Below are positions 1-12,400 of a DNA stretch of 64,000 nucleotides, in pieces (the first letter of the stretch is position 1; every line of letters begins with the position of its first letter). The translations under genes were made by a program, and so were the position numbers. This DNA is from Bugulina stolonifera. Taxonomy: Eukaryota > Bryozoa > Gymnolaemata > Cheilostomatida > Bugulidae. The notes beneath the pieces are model-generated. The model saw only the letters and a program-made list of their open reading frames with translations, was not told the DNA's origin and did not search any database. The DNA is taken from contig OW285191.1 of the NCBI GenBank assembly GCA_935421135.1, positions 12,899,700 to 12,963,699 on the forward strand. The letters are read 5' to 3'.

Positions 1-692
1 TGTACATGCACATTTAATTTCTATAATATATGAATAATAACATTAAATAATAATATAATACTACATGTATTATAATCTAATACATGCATTTATAGAGTTA
101 CATAATATTATATAGTTTGAATAAAGAAACTACTTGTCAACAAATATTCAATAAAACCTCTCCAATACTAAATAATACAAAAAATATGCACTAGTATAAT
201 ATACACTAACATGTAATATAAAATATACAGTCATTCCTCACCCTATGCATACTTCATTGGAGCTCATCTGTGGGCATGCTAATCTGTAACGTTACATTGC
301 TTCACTACTCCATAATATTTCATACAAGAACCATAATGTTGAAGTTATCCTCTCTCTTCTTTTGGAAGAGAGAGGATAACTTCAACCTTATGGTTTTTTG
401 TATAAGATACATGTATATGGAGGAGTGAAGCAATGTAATATTACAGATGAGCATGTCCACAGATAAATTCCAGTTAGTAAAACTTTGTAAAACATTTTAG
501 CTACAATTTATGTAAGAACAATTGTGCATTCGAACAAAAAAGTGGAGTTTTCACAAACATAGTAAATAGGTTAGCTTATGTAAAAATATACCAATTCTAA
601 AATTAACATCATGTTAGAATATTATGCATTATAATTGTATATAAAAGTATACACTGCAGACTTCCAACAGCAGGCTGTAGTGAAGTACACCA
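1..692. other. AT-rich spacer downstream of AADC-like gene A
   Basis: No coding exon was recognised on either strand. The first 240 bases are low-complexity AT-rich sequence. The one clear structure is the foldback element at 268-462, listed separately. The stretch from about 463 to 692 should hold the 3' UTR of the minus-strand decarboxylase ending at 693. No convincing polyadenylation signal was identified. Confidence 0.5.
268..462. mobile_element. Foldback (MITE-like) element, about 195 bp
   Basis: The two halves are imperfect inverted copies of each other. The outer ends read CTGTGGGCATGCTAATCTGT on the left and, in inverted orientation, CTGTGGACATGCTCATCTGT on the right. The centre holds GAAGTTATCCTCTCTCTTC facing its own complement, with a very short loop. 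No coding capacity is present and no secure target-site duplication was found. The core AGAGAGGATAAC recurs near 45287 and, with one change, near 38863, which suggests a dispersed family. Assignment to a transposon superfamily is not possible from the sequence alone. Confidence 0.55.
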
Positions 693-3600
693 TTAGAATT
701 GGCTGCTAATCCTGGACCCACTAGGAATGTGACTGTCGGTTCTAACAGCTTGTACACATTCCTCAACCACTTTCCAGGCAAATTCTATGTCGGCAGAAGT
801 TGTCTTTCTTGATACAATAGCCAACCTCAGGAAATACTTATCACCCACCTAAAACATGTGTTATATTTGCATGAAGATGTTAGTGTTGGTGAGTGGTTAT
901 CCTCACCTGGGGATTATTTTCCTGAGATGATAATAACAGGAAAGCTACCAAAGTATTTGACCAGTACTAGATGGCTTCTAAAGCTACTTTTTAACATGCT
1001 CTCTAAAATTTAATCACTGTGTATACTGTACATACTGTACATATTAATTATAATGTACGAGTGTGTATAGAATAGTACAATGTACGTGTCTACAGGATCA
1101 CAGATTGTCAGCATGAGCAAATATTTGTGTGATTGTACGAGATGGTGATTGGTTTTCGATGATAATGATGCCCAACAACTGTTTATATTTAGTGTGAAGG
1201 ACAACTAAATGTGCTATGTAGATATACATGTAGATGAACATCATAACTACACTCTCTTAAGAGAGTGTAGTTATGATGTTCATTTTTCATTGGAAATTGG
1301 AAAAATGCTCTTCTACCCACTTTCCCATAGGGCAAGGATTGAAGGTTCTAGTCCAAGAATTTTTGATAGCCTGTGGTACAGCATTATGAAGTTCAGAAGC
1401 CCCTTACCTTAGCCGGTACCAAGTGGATCCTCCTGTCTATAGTATTTATATGGTTGACCAGGGCTGTGTTTTCTTCATTTGAAGCCTATAACAATAATTC
1501 ATGTCTGTTATAATATACAGTGTAAGTACATGTAGACATAGCGTTATGTCATGCTACACACACTTGCTCCCAGAATAAAGTGTATGTCTATCTACACAGA
1601 TACTATCCTATGAACTGCAGGTGAGAACCTTATTATCAGAAGCGTCACTTTGTAAAAAATATGAAATAGTGTGTAATAGATGTAGCAACTAACTTAATAA
1701 GTAAGGTCCCTTACCTTCAACCTAAAGCACACGAGGCCCATCGTAACTTCACCAATGATTTCATACTGTTTGTCCCTTCTTACCAGACACTCAAACTCCT
1801 TAGCTAAGGCTATGTGCTGCAAAATTGGCATCAGTTCAAGAAGGAAGGCATGACTATAATTATAGGACACTATTGAATTAACAGTGTCCTACAATGATAG
1901 TCATAATCTTATGCAGGTACGGATATTATTTATTAATAGCATTAATAGATAATATACCTGCATATCCACAATTTTTAACAAACTCATGGATCATGGCTGT
2001 TATTGGTATAATAATTATTTTGTAAAGGTTTGCTACCTATCGAGTTTTTGTAGCGGTCAACAATCAGTGCAGAATGCTTTGGTCTGTTTTCCAATGCATA
2101 AACTATTTTCCCACTGAATATGCATGTAGCCTACATCAGTACGCATATATGTAAAATTATGTCAACTAGATTCTTACCTTCCTGATGTTTTCCTGAAGAG
2201 TCTTTACACCAAAGAGTCGGAAAACAAACCAGAGTTTTAGAGATCTAAACCTCTTAGCCATGGGGATCTGTAAATGCTGCAAGCAAGTGAAAATAAAATT
2301 CATTAAATATACTGTAGTTGGAATAGAATGGTGGGTATGCAGTATAATTAGTAGGGTAAGTACATGTAGTAAGCCATATAATATTATGCCACACAGTAAA
2401 TTTGACATTTTAATAGATAGGCTACAGCTCAGTTACACTACAATTTTCAAAACTTAATACAAGGTGATGTTACAAGTATTAATTAGTGATTTTTATTTGC
2501 AACCCACAGGTCTGTCCAAGAGGTTGCGAAGACACCTAGTGGCTGTATACTTGAGTTCAGGAAACAGAGCAGCGTGACCACTTCCTGTGTTACAACACTT
2601 TACAAACACAGCGTCTGTGCCCGTGCGTGCATATGTGTGTGAGAGGTGGAACCGTAGGAAGCCTGTTACAATAACTATCTTAAATAGTCTACCTGTAACT
2701 TGAGTAATTCCATATTTCCTACAGAATTACTGTATAATGTATATGTAAGTACTGCCTTACTCTAAAATCTATAACTTTGTCATCATGTTTATGCTGGAGG
2801 TAGAGAGGATCCACATTGAACGCATCTGCTACTAAATAACAATCTTTCATCCACATGGCAGAGCAATGAAAGTTTACCATCATCCATTTGCATGGATTGA
2901 AATTGAACGGGTTGACCAACTGCAATCAGAAACACACTAAGAGTAAACAGAATGCAATTCAAAGTTACAATGTACATTCACCAATCACAATTTGAGGTGT
3001 GTGATGAAGAACAACAGAAAGCTAATAATATCTTAGGAAGCTGAACTTCAGTGATCAGTTCACTCCAATTGCAGACACCTTTCCTTGTATTAAATCCAAG
3101 TAAACTTGTTGTTTCTGTCCTTCTACAGTTTGCCTCCTCCAGGTGTTTAACTTGGCAGGAAAGTTTGAGAAAAATGCGATGTATTGGAGGAAATTGATCA
3201 CCAATGATATTTCATATAATATAATATCATAAATGTACGTGTATATAGAAAACATTGACTTCTATTAATATAGTAGGTTAGTTCATGCAAGCACCCGCAT
3301 CAGTCTGCAATGCATGCTATGATGGAGACACTGACCTCTACACCGTCAATAAGATGTCTATACTCGGGACATATCATAGCCGAACCAGCGTATGCTGCAT
3401 CTACATGTAACCATAAGCCCTCTCTTTGACCTGTGAAGCATTAATATTAGATACACGTTTTCTACTTCATAGATTAACCTATATGTCATTGATGCATTTT
3501 TAAAATGGTTTGGAGACCTGCAATTTAACTCGTTGTAAAGTACTGACATTTCTCTCTGCAATGGAATGGACTGATGTTTGAGCATTCTATTAGGATACAA

Positions 3601-6600
3601 GTGCTTTGCAAAGTTATTGACCAAATCTTTCTTGGAGCAAATTTAGACCACTAAAGACATTCAGTGTAACAATTACATGCACAATATATGCAATGTATGT
3701 ACAGGTACTGCACTTATTACCTCACGTCAAACCTGCACCTATAGCTACAGATTTAATGTACAAATTTTGTCAAATTTTGCAATGATAAGTACATAAAATG
3801 AATGAAAACATGCCTGTTCGGTCTCATATGCAAGTATTCTACATGACATCACTGTGAATACAAGTATGTAGGTCATTATTCTTAATGTAGAGTCAATACT
3901 TACATACTTCTCCCAACTCTATCAGATTATCATATGAACACACTGACGTAGTTCCGATAGTTGCTACCACCTGGAATATACATAAATTATATCATGACAG
4001 TTAGAAAAATACTTATATGCACTAGCAGTATTAGGTTACTACTAGATAATGGATGTCCCCAACGTACATTATACATGTACATGTACAGTTATGCTAGCAT
4101 AGAAAAAGTAGATATTATCGTGGGATTTCAAATGTGAAAAAGACTTGAAATACTGTTAAGATTGTTATTTGCATGCCATTGCTATGGACACTCTTGCTTG
4201 TACATGCATAGATTACACCTACAAATGTATAATTATATATTACAAGGAGTTCAATATGACTTACATAGAACGGGATGAGACCATTCTGTTTATCCTCTTC
4301 TATTGCTTTCTTCAGTGCATCTCCTCTCAGGGAGAACTTGTCATCAGTTGGGAGTTTTCTCATTTTAACATGACCTATAAGTCCTGCTCTCTCAACTGAG
4401 CTGTGTGCCTTTATATAGAAAAATAGAAATAGAAATTGCACCCTCCATTGTAAAACTATAACACACGGTCATGTACAACGTATATACTGCATTAATTACA
4501 TTGCGATATATTATTATAGAAAGGTTGAATACTTTTTTAAACCTTGATATAACTATGATCTGATTACCATTACCTTCTCAGATGAACTAACCGTGTGACC
4601 TACCGATGCGATCTAGTGATGGCAACAGGTCATGTGACCTAGTGATGTCATTTGAATCTCACCTCTTGAGACGTGTAACAGACAAGTATATCTATTAGCC
4701 CAAGGAACTCATTGTTTGGATCAATCTCCTTCAGTTTCTTAGTTCGAGCAGCAAGTAGTGCGACTAGTGTTGCCTCGCTGGCAGTTCCCTATCACAATAG
4801 ACATAGCTTTTCTAGGCATAATATATTGTCAGAATGCATATTTCAAAATTTCACATGCATATCTATCTGCTGTTAAAACAGTGTAGCTTACAGTAGTGAC
4901 ATAGCAGCAGTACTGCAGAGTAAGCGTATGCTTACAGGACCCCCTCCCCCACCTGAATATTACTGTACTTACCTGTATGATACCTCCACCTGAATATTAC
5001 TGTAATTACCTGTATGATACCTCCACCAGGCTTTCCTGGAATATTTAGAAATTCTTGAGGTAATTGGAGTAATCTCCCCAACCAGTTCATCATCACTATC
5101 TCTAGTTCAGTGCAAGCAGGCCCCGAGTTCTGCAGTTAGAATAATTTATGTATAATAAAAGACATAGACATTATACACACTACGGAATGTACAGTATATA
5201 CATGGCATGCACTGTTATTGCAAGAAATTTGCTTAATAGCAGCAAAAGTTTTACTCTGATATCGTTAAACATGACCCATGGTTTGAACCTGTGACATAAT
5301 GACATGTTTAGCTGCCTACGGCATGTTAAGGAAGCTCTTTTGTTTGGCTTGTGATCAAATCCATGTTATGGCTCAAACGAAATTCTTGGCTGCTAACAAA
5401 TAATATCTTTTTGTAATAAATGTAATTATTCCAACACCCATTTTGATGCCAAACAATAATACACATACATGTACATGTAAATAATGGATTCAGTTCTTCG
5501 GACTTTATTTTTATGCAGGACCTACCCAACTAAAGCCAACACAGCTCATTGCACCACACAGCATGTCAGCAAGTATAGCTGGATACGTACAGCTATTAGC
5601 AAAGTATGCAAAGAAATGTGGGTGTGTCCAATGTGCCATCTGTAACAACATGGAGATGCATAGAGCAACAAGTGAATCAGTTTGTACTTTTATACCTGCT
5701 ATCTTTATTTTGGTATCAGTTACTTGCCAAATGTTTGATGTAGTTATTAGTGAGAACATGAGTAAAAATGAGTGGGTGATTATTTAGGAGTAAATTGGAT
5801 AAAGTGTTAATAATAATGGTTACCCCAGGCATGATGTATTTATCTACATCTTTTAGAATCTCCTGGAGAGTTTCTGGTTCATCTGGAGCATTCTCTGGTA
5901 GAACTCCTGGAGCCGTCAAGTACCCTGGTGGCATGTTAATATGTAAATGTTACTAATGCAAGTAATCTGTAGCTTACTGCATAATATACATGGTATACAT
6001 GTATTACTACTACATAGAAACTGGCTTTGTTCAGATACAACTTCTAGGTTTACTCAGATGGCTGTCTTAAGATGACATCTATCTGTACTGGTATCCATTC
6101 TGTGCAAGTAGCATTGATAAAACTACGTGTACATGCATATTATGTGCATGATAGTGTTATGCAACAGACTGATTTCTACATGTACACTATTATCGATGAA
6201 ACGTAAAAATTTAACATCGCTATATTTAATGTCTGTGATGATGCAAAAATGTACAACAACTATAGTGACCATAACTAATTCACCACAGCATTCAGCTCAG
6301 CTTGGTAAAAGGTTTGATTTGATGTTTGGCAACCAAAATCTACATAACATGATGGCCTCTCCGTTTTCTTGCCAAAACTACTCATGACTTTGAAAATATT
6401 ATAACAGGTGAATGCACAAGCAATTACCAGTGTTTGGAAGTAAATGCAAGTACGAGTATGTTGTTTTTAAAAGCAAGTTATATACATGTACATGCAGGTG
6501 AATTCCTTTCATCATATACTCGTAAGTATACTCATATAATGTACTTGAGTACAAGAACCCTGAACATTGATATAATTTATGATGATTATAATTTTGAAAA

Positions 6601-7023
6601 TATTGCTACAATCTAGCTGGAAGAGATTGAATACATGTACAATATATGCACATATGTACAATGTACGTACATATGTACAATGTATGTGCGTATGTACAAT
6701 ATATGTACGTATGTACAATATATGTACGTATGTACAATGTATGTACGTATGTGCAATGTACATACGTATGTACAATGTATGTACGTAGGTACAATGTATG
6801 TACGTATGTACAATGTATGTACGTAGGTACATTGTATGTACGTATGTACAATGTATGTACGTGTGTGCAGGCAGTTTAAATGACCCTTGAATGACTAATC
6901 ACCTGGTTTTACGTTGTGTAAGAGCTGATATTTTCTGATGTTGTCCCAATATTTGTTAATGTATTCCAGCATTTCAGCACCACCTTCTTTCAAAGCATTG
7001 CCATCCATTGCCAAGTCACACAT
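693..7023 (-). CDS. Aromatic-L-amino-acid decarboxylase-like protein, paralogue A (divergent active site)
   Basis: Group II PLP-dependent decarboxylase family; members remove CO2 from aromatic amino acids or histidine to make monoamines in the cytosol. Exons (minus, 5' to 3'): 6903-7023, 5824-5924, 5526-5639, 5010-5129, 4663-4788, 4265-4408, 3904-3970, 3336-3430, 2761-2919, 2178-2267, 1715-1816, 1408-1485, 693-848. All phases join, giving 490 aa against about 480 for human DDC. Visible motifs are [39 protein letters not shown] (PLP-binding Asp) and the catalytic-loop DPLYLQHKH with its Tyr. The PLP-lysine motif is [19 protein letters not shown]: Lys307 is kept, but the usual His before it is Cys306 and the Asp of NFDCS is His314. 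The residue matching human DDC Gly354 is Ala353 (IPMAKR). The reading frame is intact, so this looks like a diverged paralogue and not a pseudogene. The substrate is unknown. An in-frame Met six codons in is an alternative start. Confidence 0.9.
1234..1283. repeat. Perfect 50-nt palindrome, 25-bp arms, no loop
   Basis: The sequence reads identically on both strands, centred on CTCTCTTAAGAGAG, with every one of the 25 arm pairs matching. It lies in the last intron of AADC-like gene A. It may be the hairpin remnant of a mobile element or simply a cruciform-prone site. It has no coding role. Confidence 0.85.
4590..4650. repeat. Short minisatellite in AADC A intron 4
   Basis: About two copies of a 26-bp motif containing GACCTAGTGATG and CAACAGGTCATGTG lie just outside exon 5, near its splice donor. 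The homologous place in gene B carries the same motif expanded to about seven or eight copies (14255-14443), so the array predates the gene duplication and has since changed copy number. Confidence 0.6.
4972..5009 (-). repeat. Duplicated splice-donor segment of AADC A exon 4 (37-bp unit, 2 copies)
   Basis: On the coding strand the end of exon 4 plus its donor, GGAGGTATCATACAG followed by GTAAG or GTAAT, is repeated after exactly 37 bp. The donor dinucleotides lie at 5008-5009 and 4971-4972. Using the inner donor keeps the frame with exon 5. The outer one adds 37 nt and shifts it. Gene B has three copies of the same unit. Confidence 0.75.
6635..6868. repeat. 19-bp minisatellite, about 12 copies
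   Basis: Tandem copies of a 19-bp unit close to CGTATGTACAATGTATGTA. Because 19 is not a multiple of 3 and the unit lacks stops, several overlapping reading frames stay open on both strands; none is a gene. The array lies in intron 1 of AADC-like gene A, about 35 bp from exon 1. Confidence 0.9.
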
Positions 7024-7267
7024 TGTGATGAACAGATGCTACAATATTTAATATTCCAGATTTTATATCTAATGTTATTATTTTATTGCAAAAGGCTTAT
7101 TAGGTTACTATTACTAGGACATATATTTACATGCTGTGAGATAAGTACTGTCCACAGTGTGAATAGGAAACAAAATCTTGGCTAAATGCATGTACACGTA
7201 CATGTACATATATGAATGTTAAAACTGACTTTGAATATAACTTCCTCTAGGTCTTGACATCACATTT

Positions 7268-7399
7268 GTCTTTACCTAGCCACACAGTGATATACTCAAC
7301 GATTTGTCTCTGTCTTTACCTAGCCACACAGTGATATACTCAATGATTTCTCTCTGTCTTTACCTAGCCACACAGTGATATACTCAATGATTTGTCTCC
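7268..7399. repeat. 44-bp tandem repeat, 3 copies
   Basis: Three nearly identical copies begin with GTCTTTACCTAGCCACACAG at 7268, 7312 and 7356, spaced exactly 44 bp apart. They differ by only a base or two, which points to a recent expansion. Confidence 0.9.
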
Positions 7400-8174
7400 A
7401 GATTTGCTTTGTGTTTGACCCACAGACCAAAGCGGTAGAACAGATAGATTGAATATCCACTCACTATATACATGTACTTGTAAAATTAGGGGTGCAGCTG
7501 TCTAATTGAAACCAAAGTTGCAAAGTTAGTGTCCCTAACTGGAAGAAACTCGCTATTGCAGGTGAAAGTTAGGAGCATGTAGAGGCATCAGTTGTTATCT
7601 GAAACTCAATGTTGTTGAGTAGTTCCTAACGACTTGTATGATATCACCACTAATATTAACTACTGCAAGCTACACTTTACAATTATAGTATAGGCCCACG
7701 CTATATAGATTCAGCTTTGTCCTCTTCTAATGAAATTGTTTTTATATCGCTCCTGAAAGTTAAGAACTAGGCCTTGTGACTGCATAATACGATGCGTTGT
7801 AGTACATAACAAAATATATGTATATGAAAAGGGTTGTTTTAAGGCGTGGCTTCACTAGAGGCTGTGAGCTCCCTGACTATGTTGGTTGCTGGCATGGCTC
7901 CGTAGGCAACTACCAGTCCATCTTTGCCTCAATAATGTCCAGCCAATAATCAAACCTAGCTTCTAATAGATTATGCATTATTGGAGTTGTTGGAGTTAAT
8001 ATTGACCAATTACATGAACGACAGCTCTGTGTGATGCCAGAGGGAATGGGAAGACCAAAATGCTGATCTTTGCATTCAAAAGCAAATAAAGATTTTTCAG
8101 CCAAATAAGAGACAAATAATTATTACTATGATTATGACTATAATATTATAGATGCAGTAACACCAGGTTTCTGA

Positions 8175-8430
8175 TAATATAATAATAATAATATCCGTGG
8201 TGCCAAACACAATTCTTTAACGTGGCTGCCCAATAGCAGAGCTAGTCGAGGGGCTACCACGGCTCCTAGAGCTGTGTATTATTATAGTTCGATATGGCAC
8301 AGAGGGAAAGCCTTCGGGACGAAAACCTCCAGGTCGTTGGCGGGACTGAACCCACGTCCTTGCAGATAACTTGCGTCATTGCTGCAAGACCAGAGTGGCT
8401 AGCGCTAGAGCACTCGGCCACCAACACCTT
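8175..8430 (-). mobile_element. tRNA-derived SINE-like element
   Basis: On the minus strand, about 8429-8332 resembles a tRNA. It has an A-box-like GGCCGAGTGCTCTAGCG, a perfect-sized T arm GTGGGTTCAGTCCCGC containing the B box GGTTCAGTCCC, and ends that partly pair (GGTGTTG with CAACGAC). The A-box region is tRNA-Ser-like. The body is followed by about 150 bp of unrelated sequence and a simple ATT-rich tail near 8175-8190, the usual layout of a SINE. The anticodon stem is not clean, so it is not a working tRNA gene. Exact ends and target duplication were not settled. Confidence 0.6.
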
Positions 8431-9470
8431 ATCATAGATGACCTCTGATGAGCCTGAGACAGTACTTACCAGAATATGAGAGAAGTTCCTCAGTAGGAGA
8501 GGAGACCATGAATAAACTGATAGCTTAGTGCTGTTGCAACACTTTATATATACAATTAACCTGCCCTGGATGTACACGTGCAACTTGGAACAAATTGTTG
8601 CAATAGTAATGCAGTGTGATGGCAATTGATCTAAATTTAGAACAAAACATATTCTTGAAATATAAGGATGAAGATCTTGAGGCTGAACAGTACTTTGTAA
8701 GTGATAGAAATGTAATGTAAGTGTATACTGTTGACCAATTTACAGTGTATGTTTAACAAGAGATAGCACAACTCCTGGTTGTAATAATAGCGTTTGATAC
8801 TAATGACTACCTAACAGCCACACATTCACTAGTATCAATGATCAGCAGAGTTTGATGCTAGATTTAAAATTACATCACTATGTGAATGTGAATTTGTGAC
8901 TATACAGCAGCTGATAAGCCTGAATTAAATGTATCACTGCATAGAGTAGACATACCATTTAAAATGTATATTATTATCGAAAGAATTTAAGAAAAAGTAT
9001 ATTATAATGGTGGGTTGAAATTTGATCTGAAAAGTAATAAATTAACAAGAAGGTTAATCTACACAAAGTTACATGTATTATAAATGACAGTTCAGGAACA
9101 GCACAGACCTGCACTATATTTCATAATTACACATTTTGACAATTACTCGTTGTACCGAAATCTATTTATACATACAATAAATTTATGAATGAAGATGTTT
9201 ACATTAGCCACTTTAATTGACAATATCACAGTTACCAACTTACGTCACATGTACATGAATGTTTAGGTTGTGAAATCTGATTTAACTAGTTATTTTATAC
9301 TCAATCAATGCGTTGTAGTTTATAGAAATAAAAATTGGAAAATCTGTAGCAGCAATATAGAATATCATAATAAACGAACTTAGTGGGTAGCAGTATTGCT
9401 GCGTCTCCTGGATTCAAATTTACATGTACATACAGATACTAATTTCCTACATGTAGCACAGACTTTTAGT

Positions 9471-12400
9471 CTATTCACTACTAATAATAGGTTGATCCAC
9501 GGAACCATTAGGTGTCCCGTTTGACAGACCATTAGTGGCTGGGGTTGAGACAGTTTTACTTCCTGACTTGACAGCTTGGACAGAGTCTTGGATAGCTCTC
9601 CATGCAAATGTTATGTCATCGGAATTGGTTTTTGTTGAGACAATAGCAAGTCTCAAGTAGAGGATATCTCGCGCCTGGAAATTTGGAATAATCTTTATTT
9701 ATTGCAACTACTCGTCTTCCCTATCCAATAAGTGAAGATAAATTATTCACACAACGTACTGTCAATGGCAAGACCAGCTGCTACTTTATTTCATTTAACA
9801 CTCTGTTCGATATGTGACTTAATAAGGCACTAGTTGCCTATGAAGGTTCTCTATAAACTACAGATTTGTCGCAGGATACACACATGCTACATAGAGTATA
9901 TGATTAGTATGACTGGTTTATTGGTAGAAATCTTCGACTAGTGAGTTTTACTCAATACTCTGTAAAGTGGCATATACATGTAGACAGTATACCACCTGAT
10001 GCCTATCGTATACTCGGTTACATTCACACGTACAGATCTCATGAATGTTGTGTACTTACCTTTCCAGGAACTAAGTGAATTCTTCTGTCTACATCATTAA
10101 TGTGGTTTACTAATGCTTCATTTATTTCATTTGAGCCCTGGGGAGAAAGTAACGTACACATGAGGCGTTTTCAGGAAACTGTACTAGTTCATATGAGACT
10201 GCTTTTAATATTCGAACACAGCTTAAGCGTTTAGGCGTGACTAATGCTTGATTTGAAGGGGACGCCCCTTGTTGACAATAAATATTGTTACCAGGCACGC
10301 CTAACCTAGCGTTATAGCTAGCGGTATAAAATAAAATCTGTAAAAACTGTAAATTGTAAAAATTTAAAAAATTGCATTTTGGCTGTGTACAGTATCATAT
10401 ACCTTTAACCTGAAGCATACAAGTCCCATTGTAACTTCGCCAATGATTTCATACTGCCTGTCCCCTTTCACTAGACATTCAAACTCTTTAGCTAAGGCTA
10501 TTTGCTGTAAAAATAATAATATGTTAGATTTTCTATGAAAGGATTTCTTAGGATAGGTATGAATTTCTTCTGCTTGGGTAAAGTTTGTTATATCAGAGTA
10601 TATTCCAATCATTATCTAGTATTTATATGATTTTAATTATTACAATACCTTTCTGATGTTTTCTCTCAGAGCTTTCACTCCAAGAAGTCTGAAAACGAAC
10701 CAGAGTTTTAGAGATCTGAACCTTCTCCCGAGAGGTATCTGTAAATGCTACAGAAAGGAAACACAGGTAGATGGTAATTACAGTCATGTACATGATGATA
10801 ATATGATGTTTTATCTTTGAATAGTGTCGTAGAAAACGCTACGCTTCATATACACCTAAAATGCAGAGTCAGATTATTTCCAGTTTGCACTGTATCTGCA
10901 TAGAATAGAATAGAATGAAATAATGTGCTTCTTAAACTGTACATTCTTTGTTCAACAGCAAAAGAATTTGGCACCCACTGCGTTGCACTGGTATTGTAAA
11001 TGTACGTATCATGTGGGTGAGTGTTTTGAATGAACATCTACATCTACAAGATATAGATTATACTTACTCTAAAATCTATAACTTCGTCATCATGTTTATG
11101 CTGGAGGTAGAGAGGATCCACATTGAACGCATCTGCTACTAAATAACAATCTTTCATCCACATGGCAGAGCAGTCAAAGTTCACCATCATCCATTTGTGT
11201 GGGTTGAAGTTAAACGAATCAGCAAGCTGGAAATTACAATTGATTTAGACTTATATGTATTCCTAAACTTTACTAACAGTTTTCATTCTAAACTTTCATC
11301 AACTGTCAAATGAAAACATTGTAGTGAAACTTTGGCTGAGTAATGACTGTGTGTTTGTTTGTCAGCTTCCAAACTTGGAACTAATGTACATGCACATGTA
11401 TGTTTGCAATAAACATGTACGTACATACGTACGCATGTACATGTAAGACAGTAAATGATTCTTCCATTATCTAAAGAGTAGCACTGACCTCCACGCCATC
11501 AATGAGATATCTGTATTCAGGACATATCACTGATGCGCCTGCATATGCTGCATCTACATGTAACCATAAACCTTCCCGGCTGCCTGGTGAACAAAAGAGT
11601 AATGACTGTGTGTTTGTTTGTCAGCTTCCAAACTTGGAACTAATGTACATGCACATGTATGTTTGCAGCCATTTCAAACTGAACAGCCGGCAGGTCAGCC
11701 AGCCAGACAACCATCGGTTGGTCAGTTAGTCAGTCGATTGGTCAATTGTTTGGTCCATAATTTGGTCAATTGGTCATTCAGTTAGTCAACTCACTGGTTT
11801 AGTTGACCATTGTAAGGACAAGCTGAAACCGGTTTTACTTAGTGCCTCTTGTACTGGTTTTTGTATCCAATACAATGTAATATTGTGGTGAAACAGCCTC
11901 CGTGGTAATGGCACCTTGGCCAGCCACACTGACATTATAATAGCTGACATTTAATTACCTATCCTTATCCATGCATTGTTATCCATATTCATCTACGCAT
12001 TCATTATTATCTTATATACTGCGTGTCTTATATACTAGCAATCAAGCCTTGGGATTACGTTCTATTGCAACTTGGTTTTTCCCACACTTATATACCTATT
12101 TAGTAATTGTCTGTTCTTACTTGATTGTGCATTATTAGAGTCTTTTGCCATTTACATACCCTAAAAGCAGAAATATTTCGCGGAAGAAAGTTTCGCGAGT
12201 TTGCTAATCTTGGAGCAATTTGCGATAGAAATACTTAGCGAGTTTGGCCTATCGCGAAATTTGTTGAAGTCCCAAAATTGATGTTTAAGCATATTTCAGC
12301 ATTAAAACCAAGCTTAGCTAAGCTCTATGTTTACTCAGATTTAAACCCCACTTACATACAGAACAAAACTGCAACTGACTCCTATATAGTGCGGTAAGCC

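Larger units (their letters stand above)
7024..9470. other. Spacer between the two AADC-like genes
   Basis: This is the 5' flank of gene A and the 3' flank of gene B. It holds a 44-bp minisatellite (7268-7399) and a tRNA-derived SINE (about 8175-8430). Just upstream of gene A's start, the minus strand offers an acceptor-like ATTGTAG, so a 5' UTR intron is possible. No protein-coding exon was supported in the rest. Confidence 0.5.

Noticed and set aside
2761..2919. AADC A as a pseudogene because of its active-site changes
   Set aside because: All 13 exons stay in frame with good splice sites and no stops, which argues for a maintained gene.
6512..6879. Several overlapping open frames on both strands
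   Set aside because: They are all translations of the 19-bp minisatellite; the periodic Tyr/Val/Cys pattern follows the repeat and there is no gene context.
8332..8429. Functional tRNA-Ser gene
   Set aside because: The acceptor stem has a mismatch and the anticodon arm does not fold cleanly; a SINE head explains it better.
8266..8625. 119-codon open frame on the minus strand
   Set aside because: It overlaps the SINE-like element and shows no family motifs or exon continuation.
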